From Umbelopsis ramanniana AG (lineage: Eukaryota > Mucoromycota > Umbelopsidomycetes > Umbelopsidales > Umbelopsidaceae), in the NCBI RefSeq assembly GCF_025399195.1, contig NW_026252087.1, forward strand, positions 310,001 to 374,000: a DNA stretch of 64,000 nt, given 5' to 3'. Below are positions 12,166 through 23,877 of this stretch, in pieces. Under the pieces are notes generated by a model that was given only the letters and a program-made list of their open reading frames with translations, had not been told where the DNA came from and did not search any database. Both the position numbers and the translations under genes were made by a program. How positions within the stretch are numbered: the first letter of the stretch is position 1; every line of letters starts with the position of its first letter.

Positions 12166-13898
12166 CTAATAACCAGACCACTGACGAATTTGACGACCAT
12201 GCGTCTTTAGAAGTACAAGCAAAAACATCCAAAAGAAATTGAGGGCAGCGAACAGCACACATACCCAACCTGGACCAACCGCGGCCATCATTGGATTGGC
12301 GATGGCACTGAGAACACAGGAGAGAATCATGCGTACAAGGTTGCTAGCGGACATGACGGAAGCACCACGGCCAACAACAGTGTCCACAAGGTAAGCAGCA
12401 CAGCACGAGAAGCACTGAACCATGGCAAAGCACATTACTCCAAAGAAGATGATGGACCACCAGATGCTCCACCCCAAGGCAATGGGCCATCCGAACATAA
12501 GGATAGATAAGGGCATAAGAATGAATCCGGATGGCCAAAGACTAGGTACAAGCCGATCTTCTGGGACGGCTTTACCACCTCGTTTGTCTTTAGATCTATT
12601 CAAGAAGAAATCCGATATTCTTCCTCCTATGAACGCACCAATGACCTAAGAAGAAATTAGCGAAACGGTCGTTCCAAGCACTTGAACTGAAGAACACAAA
12701 CTTACTTCTCCCAAACCTGGGCTTAAAAAGCTAAGACCGATTGCACCAGGCGACCAACCATAAACATTTGTGTAAAGTGGCGGTAGGATATTTTCAATGG
12801 CAAACATGCATCCGAAAGTCCAACCAGTTTCCATAGCAGGTATAAGCACAAATGGGTGCTTCAATAGAGCCTAAAAGTAAACATAGAGTCAGTGAAGCCA
12901 CAAGTGATGCACACACAAAGCACTTGGTAACTCACCAACGGAGCGAGAAGATTCATCTTTTTGGACCTCTTATAGGTGATGGTTAGATCATCCATGTCGG
13001 GGGTTTCAGCTTCATCGCCCAATTTGATATCAACTGGTTTTGCGTACAGCTCTTCATCTCTGAACGACTCTTCCATAAAGAAAAACATAACGACAGCCAT
13101 TGCGGCACCAAGTGCAAACAAGAGCCAGAAAATCGCTTCCCAGCCACCTGCTTCTGTCAAAAATCCTCCCAATAATGGACCAATCTACAATATAAATGTA
13201 ATATCCGTTAACGTCCGCTTCTTGCAAAAATAGTGGCATATAAAACATTGTGTTTACCATGGGACCAGCGAATTGACCTAGATAAAGCATTTCAGTCAGT
13301 ATTCATGTTACTGTACATGCATGACATGAAGATGGATATGAACACATACCTGCAAAAATAATTCCGAGTGCTGTTCCTCTTTCATGTACTTCGTACAAAT
13401 CGGCAATGGTACCAGCTCCGATGGACCAAGGGGCGGAAATTCCAATACTTTGTAGTATTCTCATGACCAACAATACCCAAATATTGCGCACCCAAACTGC
13501 GCCAATCGATGCCGCTGTGAAAATCAACATCGATCCGATATAGATGACACGCCGTATGCCGTAATGGTCGGAAATACTGCTGTAGAATATAGGGGCGATA
13601 CCCATGAACAACATATAAAACGAGTTGGCCAGAGTGACGCCAATTGAGCTGGCACCCATGGTAATTTGGATATCTGCTGTTGATTAGCATACATAGTGAA
13701 CAGAATGTGTCTTATGCTGCATTGCTTACCTTCTATTGCGGGGAGGATAATCGTTGAGCAAAACCCAGGCAAGATGGAGGCGACGGCAACCAGGGCCACC
13801 AGAGTCCATTTTCTAGATCTAGAGAATTGTCGAGGATCTCCATTGACTGGTGGATTCCACACTAAACGTGAGCGAATGACGCTCTTCCATTCCACCAT
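12166..13898 (-). CDS. MFS drug:H+ antiporter, DHA1-type (12-TM)
   Basis: This is a plasma-membrane or vacuolar major facilitator of the DHA1 class, which exports drugs, organic acids or polyamines by proton exchange. Six exons close in frame to about 468 aa: 13898-13730, 13673-13350, 13277-13258 (a 20-nt micro-exon), 13184-12936, 12870-12706, 12645-12166. The micro-exon encodes GQFAGPM and joins to IGPLLGG, restoring the antiporter motif C (GxxxxGPxxGG) in TM5. A motif-A-like SISDHYGIRR follows TM2. A hydrophilic loop with an acidic stretch (DEAETPDMDDL) lies between the two halves, and the C-terminus ends just after TM12. I use the ATG at 13898 (MVEWKSVIRSRLVWNPP). The frame is open further upstream through a poly-A tract, so an upstream start is possible. 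The substrate is unknown. Confidence 0.88.
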
Positions 13899-16800
13899 TT
13901 GAGGTACAAAGGCAAAGTTGAAGTGGACTGTCTCCTTATCAAAGTTTTTTTTTTTATGTCTAAGTTTATTTGGGGACGTCGGATCGGAATTGAACCCAAA
14001 TCGGACACAGATCAGATGGCTAATTGGTAAAGGCACTGAGATTTTTGACACAGCCAATGTGAAACTGATTCGCATCCATTGGTAAATGAAACAAACGCGA
14101 AGTTGGTTAATTGAAAAGATATCGACGATGGATGGACTTGCAAGTGTATTGTGGACAATAGGAATACAATTTTAATTAGGCAGCGAAGGTGACATTTGTC
14201 ATGAAGTAACACCTCATTGATGGCAAGTTACACCAAGTTGTATCCCAACCATTTAACCTGTTGCTAAAGCAGTTAACAAGCACCTACAGTTATGAATATA
14301 TTTTGGTATGGGCCATATGTACATACTACATATAGAATTTAAATATGTAGTATGTTGATGAAAAATCATCATTGTACTTCATTTCCTTGTGAAGTGATCA
14401 TCTCACGATGTTTATGAAACATCCATCTGTCAGACGACTCTGTGCAAAAATCTGTTCGGCTCCATTTATCAATATAATTAGCTATATCCAGTATCTGTGT
14501 ACCTCCGGGTAACAGAAGAATATCACTGATCATCAACCGTCTAAGGTTTATCCCCTGAAAGACATGCCGCCATATTGGCCGACTGCAAAGATTCAGGGCT
14601 TGATTGAAAAGGTGAATGCTGTTTAATTGTATTTTATTCGCTATATTCCCATCATCAGTGTAAAATGTGAGAGTAAACTTGTAAATGAGGTCAGGCAGGT
14701 TAGAAGCAGAGGAGAGGAATAGAGGAATTTAACTATGTTTGCGGTAGTTCACAGCCACGTGTGTTACCCCGCAACGCGTTGGTCCCTGAGGGCTTGGTTT
14801 CATTGTTCTTGTATCTATATCACGCTTCCTTTACCCTTCCTTCTTCAACTATAGCCCACACACTCGGCCAACTCGAAGCAGTACCAAGGTATCTTTTGCA
14901 TTGACGTGACATCATCAACAGTCTCCATGGCAAACAGGTTTGCTCTGCTGAGGAAAAGTTGTAATGCCGACAATTTTCCCATGGTTTGCATAAAGAAAAG
15001 AAAAAAATGCCAAGACCCCCTTTTCTCCTTGCCACTTTCCCTCTTACCTTCATAATCGGGCTCGGATCAGCTTCGCAAGAAGTTGATGCTCGGTGTGTCG
15101 GCGCTTCTGCTCCCTTTTGTGTGCTCTCTTTTGAGCGCTCAAAGTGTTTTCGGATGAAGTACAGGTTCTGACAATCCGTGTTTGGAGTATGGAGCGGGGT
15201 TACGTATGGTCTCCTGGTGATCTATCCGTCTGCTTGCAGTCGGCTTAGCCAGTGTCTTCTCAACCAGTGGGTGGCTCTGGAATCCCTTGGTGAGCTTGCT
15301 TGCCCTGGGGGACCTTTGTCGTTGTCGTTTGCTGATCTTCTTACTGGTTATCCGTTCGATCAGTAGCGATCATGGTTGAGTGACCCTTACAGTACTTGTA
15401 AGGACAAGCTATGAGGTCTCTCAGTGATTATGCGTAATCTTCCCGGCGGTGTGTAGGTCTCAGTTCTATGCTGCGCCACAACCATCCATCCAGCAGAACT
15501 CATGCTCTTACGGCAAGGGCATGGGCACTCTGTCATATGACTTTACGGTCATTTGGGTGTTTCCAGAGTGCATCAACGTGTAGAGCACTCAGGTGATGAT
15601 CTGTTGTGGCGAGGAAAGTATTCAATTGGATATTGGTTGTTTCGCTGGTTAGCCAGCCTGCCGTACGGCTGACCCACTCGTTCTTGGACATAGTTGATGA
15701 GGGAGGAGGTGTCCATGAACATCATGAGCTCGGGGAGGTAGTCTCTAGTATGTCAGTTCTTGGCTACTTAAGGCGTGCGATCGCAGACAACTACCATTTG
15801 AAGAGAATCCTTTCAGTGGCTCGTCCTCTGGTTTGCTTCTGCTTGCAGTAGTAGCCATTAAGGGGGCAGCAGTAGACTGGGGCTGATAGCAGATTGTTTG
15901 CGGCACTTGTGCAACATTTGAGCAAGTGTCGCCCGTTCTTGTGTTGATTGTAATGAGTTGTGGCTCCAAATGGGCGGAAGACAAATGGGATACGTCGGTA
16001 AGCACTCAATAGTTCTTTATGATAGCATACATCCTTGATAAACTGACACCTCTTCATTGACAGGATCTTCCAGCACTGGATTTCAAACTCAGAAAATGAT
16101 GATAGGTGCTGGATTCCATTATATGGAATGAGGGCTTTATCCTAATCTGAATCTGAGTAGTGCTTCCGCTCATTAATCTACCATTAATATACCATTAATC
16201 TAAGGACGTCGGTAAGCTACATGATGCTAGATTAAAAAGATATTGATAATATGTTGACCTACCTTTCCAAAGGAATTTTCAAAGCACTTACTCTTGTCAT
16301 ATGATGATAAGTGCTGATATAGCTTCCATCATCATTGGAACAAATCACATAAACTTATCTGATGCCTTTGCTTGCCATCCCCCAATGTCGCCAGACATAC
16401 TTGTCGTTTTTCCAACCTGAAACATTTTGCCTTTGGACCGCAGTAAGTATTGTAATCAACTTGCTCTTCATTACTTTGGCATATATAACTCATTTATTTT
16501 TCATTTTACCTTGACTCCATAAATTTGCCACTTCCGTAGAAAAATCAAGATGAGTAGTCAAAACAATGCATAGCAATACATCATAGCAATCTATAGCACT
16601 AATACTTGATTTGTTTTATCGTTCTTCCTATAGCTGTTGATGGCGCCTCCTACTATTCTTTGAAAATAAAACTGAAATATGTACCTACAGATGTCTGATA
16701 ATTAATCAACTCGCTGCTATGTAAATGCTGGTTTTATACGATATGCAATAGAGTAGGACAAGACGGCTCGTTTTGTTCGATGCTACAATTTCATGAGTGA

Positions 16801-18328
16801 ATATCTAAGCCTCTGACAAATTGTGCATTCACTCAATGCTCATGGGACCATTCATTGTCGTTTCACACTTAATTTTAGCTATATCGTAGAATGAAGTATG
16901 TTGCAGTTAAATTCTTCCACAACAGACGATAAATCTTCTTCTAATTGTTTAAGCACTCCCTTTCCACTAATTTGTCCAAAATCGCTTGTATGTGCTGCAT
17001 AATTGTCACTGCAGGTAGCTTGTCGATCGAGCTTTACATTAATTTAAGCTACTGTCTATAACGGCGTATATTCAGTATGCCAAAACGTACCGGATCGACA
17101 GTGTCAGAACTGGAACAGACTATCTGGATTCCAGAGGGAAGATCACGACAACTGAGAGGACTCTGATATCATACTGTCAGCGAATTATACTACTTTGGGA
17201 AAGTATTTGGCCGAAGCATATGCTGGGAATCATGGCCAGTTAAGTAACGATGATCACCAAATGCTACTGGAAACAGAATCGCCTATGATGGTTAAATGAC
17301 AGACATTGAGCTACACAACATACTTTACTATTCAGTCTTTCAGAGTGATATTGAAATAATCTCAACTTATAGACTATTATTTCGTCAATTTACCAGATAC
17401 GCACTATTTGCAAGAAAAAAGTCCAAAATGTGGGGGTAAATTCTCAGCAAAAGAAGAATCATATGTGAGGTTGGGAAGATCGGATGAGATGCTTACGACA
17501 ATGAATATATAAGATAAGTGGGAAACGTTAACTAACAATATGGAAGCGTGTAATTCCCTCTTTGAATAGTTTGGCCTATAGAACATTCTCCATGACAAAG
17601 CCAAATTTAAGCTACACTTTCCAGGAAGGGAAAAGCGACGTGCAAAGAAGGCAATAACGTGCGTCTCGATTTTGTCAGTGAGAACTTCCTCTTTTGAACA
17701 CCCGTGAGGGCACGGACTATGCTCAAGGGCACGCCACAGTGCCCTCGCACGACCCTTTACAGCAGGATGTAGAAAACATATCCCAAAAACCATCTCAACA
17801 ACAAAATAGATCAAATGAGGCAGGTCCGTATCAAACATTGTGCTGCACTGATAAGGTTGTCACTCGGGGCAAACTCATGTAATCAAAGTGTAGCCTCCTA
17901 TCTTGTACAGCGAGAAAACTTGAAACAAACGACGATCACTTTATTTTGTTCAGGGCATGAATCTGAACTCAGGTAGCTGTTGCATTCGTTTTACCCCGCT
18001 TGTTTCTGTAGGCCGAGATGGCAAGAGACGATGGTAGCGTTTCGTTGATGACACGTGCATCGGATAGGAAGCGGAGGAGATTTTCATCGATAATGATCCA
18101 AAGTAGAGTTGTATTAGATAGGTGTTTTCGTACGAATTTGGAGTAGTTATAATGACTGGGCATGAACCCTGCTCTCGCGGTAAGATTGTTTGTCAGAGCG
18201 GCGAGCTTGACAATTGTCATGTGAAATATTACGTTTATGGTCTCAATTTTATCATCCCGAAATCTATTTATTACCGCCCCGAAAATTTATCGGTTGAGTT
18301 TTCACTTTGCTTTGCTTTTATCTCTACA
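13899..18328. other. 4.4-kb gene-poor region with decayed coding-like fragments
   Basis: I can support no intact gene here. At 13,985-14,090 there are tRNA-like A-box and B-box matches in inconsistent orientation (see rejected items). At about 15,140-16,060 several minus-strand open stretches in different frames look like remains of a once-coding sequence; this part is also visibly richer in G and C than its flanks. The rest (16,060-17,400 and 17,880-18,328) is AT-rich with short local repeats, for example ATTAATATACCATTAATC around 16,175-16,200. A 144-codon minus-strand frame at 17,404-17,838 has no recognisable family. Confidence 0.5.
15140..16060 (-). pseudogene. Possible relic of a mobile element or dead gene
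   Basis: Reading the minus strand, open stretches follow one another in shifting frames: 16057-15791 and 16005-15745 (overlapping), a stretch of about 60 codons just downstream containing DYLPELMMFMDTSS, one at about 15537-15385 containing TECPCPCRKS, and one at about 15372-15140 rich in Arg/Lys. Frame changes and stops separate them and no splice signals make one consistent protein. The composition differs from the surrounding AT-rich intergenic DNA. I recognise no transposase, integrase or reverse-transcriptase motif, so the identity is open and the region may simply be non-coding. Confidence 0.25.
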
Positions 18329-19867
18329 ATGGCCACACCAGTATCGCCATCCCCAGAAGTCCACTTGCGAGGAATGGACAACCTATTTCTTCACATTGAG
18401 CTTCCCCCTCGCTTGATGACCGTCTCCACCCTTTGGACGTTTGATAAGCCGCTCAGCATTGTACTCGCCCTCCAACAATTAGAGAGGATGGCCGAGTTAT
18501 TTCCGAGATTCCGACAAATCCCAGTTGAGCGAAACTCCATTTTTCATACCGCCCGGTGGCAGTTCGTAGAAAACTGGAGTGTCTCCAATCACATCGAGAT
18601 GGCCACCCTCGAAGAGCCAACGCATCAATGTTTACAAGAATTCGTTTCTCGAAAAATTTCAATTCCGTTCGACCCTGAAAAGCCCTTATGGCTGTTGTAT
18701 ATCATCAATGGCCTGCCTAATGGTGGATCAGCCTGCTTCTGGAAAGCTCATCACTGCATGGCTGACGGACAAGGCTATGTACGTGCTTTGCTCGCTTGTA
18801 CATCGGGTAGCAACGAACTCGATGAAATGATAGAGGAGGCAAAGAAGAAGTACATTGAAGATTTCCGACGAGTACCTGACTGCAAAGACGTCCCGATCCT
18901 TCGACATTTGCCACCACACTACCAGAAGAAAACTCAGCCTTGGGTCATTCAACTCTTCGCTACCCTGACGCTGATCTTGACCATGATGGTGGGATATATT
19001 CTTGTTTTGCTTCGAAATGCTAAACTAGCAGCGTGTATGCTCGCCCCAACCCACTGGCGAAGAGATTTCCTTTATGAAGGTCCTCATGTATTTACCAAAA
19101 CAATCGCATGGTCTGAAGATGTATCGATGGCGGATATCGCAGTGGTTAGAAAAGCGTTTTCGGGAACTCTGAATGATGTCATGTGCGCCGTTATCACTCG
19201 TTGCGTCAAATCTTACTTGGACGAATGCCCGAAAGGTCGTCAAGATAAAGAACTATGGATGCTTATACCCAAGTCATTAAGAGCACCAGATGATAGAAGG
19301 TAGGGCATTAATTTTTTTTTTTCCAACCGCTCGCACATTTGAACGATGACTAATTTTACGTTTGCTACCTTTAGATTCCAAAATGTTGTTTCTGGCTCCT
19401 TTGTCTACTTCCCCATGGAAGATATGTCAACTAAATCTCTTGTTCGATCTATTCGTCAACAAATGCAAATCTTCAAAATCGACTTCATACCTTATTTACT
19501 TTATATCCTGGGTAGCATCTTTTTGGTCCTTCCCGCCTTAGTACCGAGCTGGATTATCAGTTTCCAAGTGACGAAGATTCATGGTGTATTTACTAATGTT
19601 CCCGGTCCACGAAAGGCAATCAAGTTTGCTGGTCAAGAAATCAAGGATTACCGAGTCATGCCACCACAGAATTCAAAGGGTAGTATCGGTATGGGTTTGG
19701 TCAGCTACAACAATAAGGTTGCTTTGGCTATCCTCGGTGACGAGTCCGCTGCTTATCCCGGCGCTGTCAACGAAGTGTGCCGACGATTCAAACCTACTTT
19801 TGATCAAATGTTAGCCGAGGCGCATCAGGCGTTAGAAGCAAAGTCCAAGAAATTGCACGAAAACTAA
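18329..19867 (+). CDS. WSD1-like O-acyltransferase (wax ester synthase / DGAT family)
   Basis: There are two exons, 18329-19299 and 19375-19867 (487 aa). The protein has the condensation-type acyltransferase motif HHxxxDG as HHCMADG (residues 141-147), preceded by the family pattern DPEKPLWLLYIING. A hydrophobic, probably membrane-spanning segment lies near residues 205-235, and another in exon 2 (LLYILGSIFLVLPALVPSWI). The C-terminal exon carries NVPGP and a late SYNNKVALAILGD stretch, both typical of the WS/DGAT C-terminal domain. Such enzymes esterify fatty acyl-CoA to alcohols or diacylglycerol, usually at the ER or lipid droplets; which product is made here cannot be decided. I start at the ATG at 18329 although the frame is open from 18122, because the family homology begins with LRGMDNLFL. 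Confidence 0.83.
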
Positions 19868-20141
19868 AACCATTAGATGTCTTATGGCGATTCACGCCAT
19901 CCATCATTTTGCATCAATGGATTCATAGACTTATACCATATGAGATTGAACCCCCTCTTCATCCTACTAAATTTTCGTACGTTAATCATTGAACCAACAA
20001 TAAACCCCTGCATTTCTCATAGTCATGATTTGTTAGAATTGAACACGGTACTCATTGGCTTATGACTCTCTTTCAAGGACGATTATATATTGTCCAGATT
20101 GCTTGTAATATAATAAATATGTCATATTTATTCAGCATTTC

Positions 20142-21359
20142 TTAATTCTCGATTTTATGTCTATCGATCACCGCCTGTGCCAGATCGACAACGCTTGACA
20201 CTGCTCGCTTTACAACATTCTTATCGCTTGTGAAAAGGTATCCCAGCATAAAGTAGTCGTGAACAGAATCTTCGCGAACCAGAGTAACCTTGAGATTAGC
20301 TTCGCGGCATCGCTTAGCAAATTGTAATCCTGCATCAAGCAGAACTTCTTTGCCACCGACAGCAACGCAAACAATATGGGGAAGAATTTGTGCGTAGTTT
20401 ACGCTCAAATCAAGGTAGGTATAGGGCCTATGGTCTTTGGTTAAGGGGAGGTATTCAGCCATCTTCTCCTTCGTAGCCAGAGAAATGTAGTCGTGGGAAA
20501 GATTAGCTTGAGACGACGCTGTTTCTTCGTATTGGTCATCTCCTGTATAGGGAGATACCATGAGCAGACCGCCTGGACGAGGAAGCTTGACCTTGTTGAA
20601 GGTGCTTTGAATGTCAGGATGTGTGTGATACAAAGTTTCCAAAGAGAGTGTACCACCGGCTGAGTCTCCACCTGAAATATGCGTATTAGTGTAAAATTTC
20701 TCAAATGGCTTTGTGGGGAAACCAAGTATGAAGATAAATTACCCATGACGATCTTTTTGGGGTCGACTCCATAGTCTTCAATGACGCTTCGGTAGCATTC
20801 AATACAATCTAATGGTGCGGCAGGGAAGCGGTGGTCTGGGGCAAGTCCTGTTTGCATAGTTAAAATAGCATCTTAGCCAAGATCTTCCTTGAGTTGCCCT
20901 TAACCGTCCTTAAAAACTTACGGTACTCAGCAGAGTAAATAACACAGCTCAATCCCTGTTCCTCAAGTGCTTTGATCCATCGAACGAACGCAGTCATGTA
21001 CATTGTTGCGCTGCCTACTCTGAAACCGCCACCTATGATGGGTATTAAAACCTGGCTTGTCTTTTCACTGTTTCATATAACACGCCACTCCTGCACATAC
21101 CATGGATATAGAAGATCACAACGTTGGCGTTCTTCATACGCATCTTGATTTCTTCTTTGGACTGGCTGGCAATATTTCTACCAACAAAGTATGAGCGAGT
21201 CTTTGGTTCCAGTTGCATCCAGCTGTGCTGCCACCCCTTTGGTTTGGTAGCAACATTCATGATACGAAGAGCTCGCTTACTGCTCATGGCCCCAAAGACC
21301 AATCGCAGAAAGCGAACGACTACGAAAAGACGGATACGAGCAAAGACAGTTAAACCCAT
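20142..21359 (-). CDS. Alpha/beta hydrolase, HSL-type esterase/lipase (paralog A)
   Basis: This is a serine hydrolase of the alpha/beta-hydrolase fold-3 (hormone-sensitive-lipase-like) group, expected to cleave carboxyl esters. Four exons: 21359-21101, 21032-20922, 20847-20743, 20671-20142 (334 aa). The oxyanion motif HGGG (86-89) spans the first junction, and the nucleophile elbow GGDSAGG (Ser162) starts exon 4. SAEYRLAPDHRFPAA is the usual block between them. The catalytic His is probably in EDSVHDYF, and the Asp lies upstream in the last exon. A hydrophobic N-terminal stretch (VFARIRLFVVVRFLRLVFG) may anchor it to a membrane. It is tail-to-tail with the WSD1-like gene. A paralog with the same exon plan lies at 27234-28441. 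Confidence 0.88.
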
Positions 21360-21884
21360 TGTTAAGAGTGAAAGAAACCGTGTTCAATTCCAGATTATTT
21401 TTTGGACGCAGACTTAAAAGAAAGCACAAAGTAGCTCGGATTGAGTGTCAGCAGTATTATCCTTTTTAGGCATCCTCCCACTTCAGTAATCACGGTCAAT
21501 ACCCAAGCTCTCCTCTCCACCACAAAGCCATATGAAAACCCATCGCTTGACTTCTAGAAAACTCTTATGGCCAGCAAGATTCAATCAACAAGCTCTGTGA
21601 ATTTATCTCATTGTATTTAGGAGAATCTCTAGCATTTCCAAGTGTACATCCGTCACTGGCTGAAGATGAGGGCTATTCTTTCAGGGCTGTTGACAAAAAC
21701 TTGGGCATCAACGGGTGCAAAGTTGCTGAGAATTGCCTGTGTTTGCTTCAACAAGTTGCGCTGGCAATTTCGGTAGAGCGAGTCACTTTTTGCCAGTGCT
21801 GGCAATTTTTTTTTCTTCATCTTCCGCTAAGACTGTCAAAAACTTAACAGCTAACAAGCTTTCTTTTCTTCTATTGCTACCGAG
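21360..21884. other. Divergent intergenic region (hydrolase A / PPR gene)
   Basis: These 525 bp lie between two divergent genes. A short open frame at 21611-21847 overlaps the probable 5-prime region of the PPR gene and has no coding features I trust. CT-rich stretches precede the PPR ATG, as is common in fungal promoters. No RNA gene is seen. Confidence 0.5.
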
Positions 21885-23547
21885 ATGCTCGCTCGCCGAT
21901 TCCCAGGATGGTGTCGAACGACTTTGAATACTTTTCAACAGTACTCAAGTGCTGCAGCTCCTAAATCTAAATTTGCAGCAGCCACACAACCCATCTCCCA
22001 TGCGACAAAGCAAGGCGGCAAGCACAAATCTCATAAACTACCTGACGATCCTTACTTGCTATCCAATAAAGTCTCTCGACTGATCACTACTGGAAAGCAT
22101 GACGAGGCTATGGATCTTGTCAAGAATGCTCCCATTCGGTTGCAGAGCGAGGTGGTTTGGAATCAACTTATTTCCGGACAAGCGAGTCAGGGCAAGTGCA
22201 ATGGAGCCTTCAAAACTTTGAATGAGGTATGTGTATGGGGGAATATTGTCAATTGACTCGAGTAAAAATATTAATAGACGTTATTTTTGGCAGATGAAGC
22301 GAAGAGGTTTCAATCCCAACGAACATACTTTTACGAATCTAATGACAGCTTTGGCAAAGAATCCAAGTGAAAGCTCGGTCGCACGAGCTAACGATCTGTA
22401 TGTCACAATGCAAGAAAGTGGTTCTATTACAAAGATTCATTTCAATGCACTTCTCAATGTGTATGCGCGCTGTGGAGCGCATCGGGAAATGATGAGGCTG
22501 TTCGATGCGATGTTGGAAAGCGACGTTTCACCGGATAAAGTCACGTACAGCACTTTGTTCAACGCCTTTGCAAGACAGCAAATTGGTACGTTCGAAGAGA
22601 TCGTTACGATTTGGGAGAAAGCACAAGAACAAATGGCCGTGCTGAATAAGGATAAACGGCCTACATCACTGAGGGTGGATGACAAACTTATGGCCTCCTT
22701 CCTGAATGCCGTCACGAATACTGGCACACTCGCAAAGCATTACCATATGGGATTGGCTGCTTTTGATGAGTGTTATGGACTCAGGATATCCAGACGTGGA
22801 AGAAACCCAAAGCTTCTAGACGAAGATCGTACCATTTTGTCGCCCACCGCCGTCTCTTTTCGGTCTGTCCTACTTTTACTGAACAAGGCTCGTAAATTTG
22901 GATTAGCCAACGAATACATTGATGAGCTGTACGGAAAAATCAAGCCAGACACTCCTGCTCTCAACGCCATTATCGCCATTCGATACTCGGAACAAAAGTA
23001 TTCAGACGCCATAGACTACCTTAAGAAAATGCAAGAATTGGGATTGCGACCCAACGCTTCCTCATTCGACATGTTCATTCGTTCGTGCGGAAAACTATAT
23101 AGCGGTCGTGATGCAAAGGATCCCATGGTTTGGCAAAAGCTTTCCATGGTACTCAACCAACATGCGAGTGAAGTGAGACGGCGTTATAAACAAGGCATCC
23201 CAGACAAGGATTTGCAACTGTCTAGCAGATCTTGCGTGGAGATTATGCGAATCACTCGAGCCTCCGTTTCGGCTGCTCCATCGTTGGATGACAAGAGAGA
23301 GATGTATGAAACGGCGCTCAGAAGTGTGGAGTCACAACGTTGGCGCACAGCAGCCAAGAAGGTGTCAAGCGAAAAGCATGCACTTTTGGCTCAATGGGTT
23401 GCCGCTGGCTACGAATTTTTGTTGAACAATACCTTTGAAAAGAGGACGCCGTCTAGAGAGGACAGATTAGAGTGGGAGAAATCCTTGTCTCTTGCCCAAC
23501 AAGCTTTGCCACGTAGTCGAGGACGTGAGGATAGTCGGGATCGATAG
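21885..23547 (+). CDS. Mitochondrial pentatricopeptide repeat (PPR) protein
   Basis: Two exons, 21885-22226 and 22294-23547 (531 aa). The N-terminus MLARRFPGWCRTTLNTFQQYSS is rich in Arg, Ser and Thr without acidic residues, a typical matrix-targeting presequence. Several 35-residue PPR units can be followed: VVWNQLISGQASQGKCNGAFKTLNE, MKRRGFNPNEHTFTNLMTAL, KIHFNALLNVYARCGAHREMM, LESDVSPDKVTYSTLFNAFA, and a later one at ALNAIIAIRYSEQKYSDAI to LRPNASSFDMFIRSC. PPR proteins bind organellar RNA to guide processing, stability or translation. The target and the yeast counterpart cannot be assigned. It converges on the uS4m gene, another mitochondrial gene-expression protein. Confidence 0.85.
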
Positions 23548-23877
23548 TGTGTGTGCAAAATGACATTTTATCTATAACATTCATCCATTTAGACATATCC
23601 ATGTAATTTACAACCTTTTTCCTTGCTATGGCTCTTTTTATAGCATTCATGCCATCCATCCATCAGCTTTCAAATCTCCACTTGTAATCCTTCATGTAAC
23701 ACTACTCTACATCATTTGCATATAAACTTCATTATATTCTCTTTTTATTATTGATTTTGTTCGGTGTCTCTCTAGATTTGTACATGCTGACAGACAAAAT
23801 TAACACCTCTTTACAATTACAAATAGCCTGTCACTGAACAAGCGAACTGGTGAGTAGCGTGATGAGGATATGAGAGA
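23548..23877. other. Convergent 3-prime region between PPR gene and uS4m
   Basis: These 330 bp are AT-rich and hold the 3-prime flanks of two convergent genes. A minus-strand frame here (23453-23659) overlaps the end of the PPR coding region and is a shadow. No additional gene is seen. Confidence 0.6.

Noticed and set aside
13985-14090. tRNA-like boxes: a B-box-like GGTTCAATTCC on the minus strand and, on the plus strand, a D-arm-like TGGCTAATTGGTAAAGGC followed by GATTCGCATCC.
   Set aside because: The T-arm and D-arm matches are on opposite strands or the wrong distance apart. The acceptor, anticodon and T stems do not pair, and the anticodon stem has a mismatch with an eight-base loop. At most it is a degenerate tRNA-derived fragment.
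17404-17838. 144-codon minus-strand ORF with a hydrophobic start.
   Set aside because: No recognisable family, no supporting splice or promoter context, and the opposite strand is also partly open, so a chance frame in a gene-poor region is likely.
18122-18328. N-terminal extension of the WSD1-like acyltransferase frame.
   Set aside because: The extension lacks family similarity and looks like leader sequence; the ATG at 18329 starts close to the conserved block.
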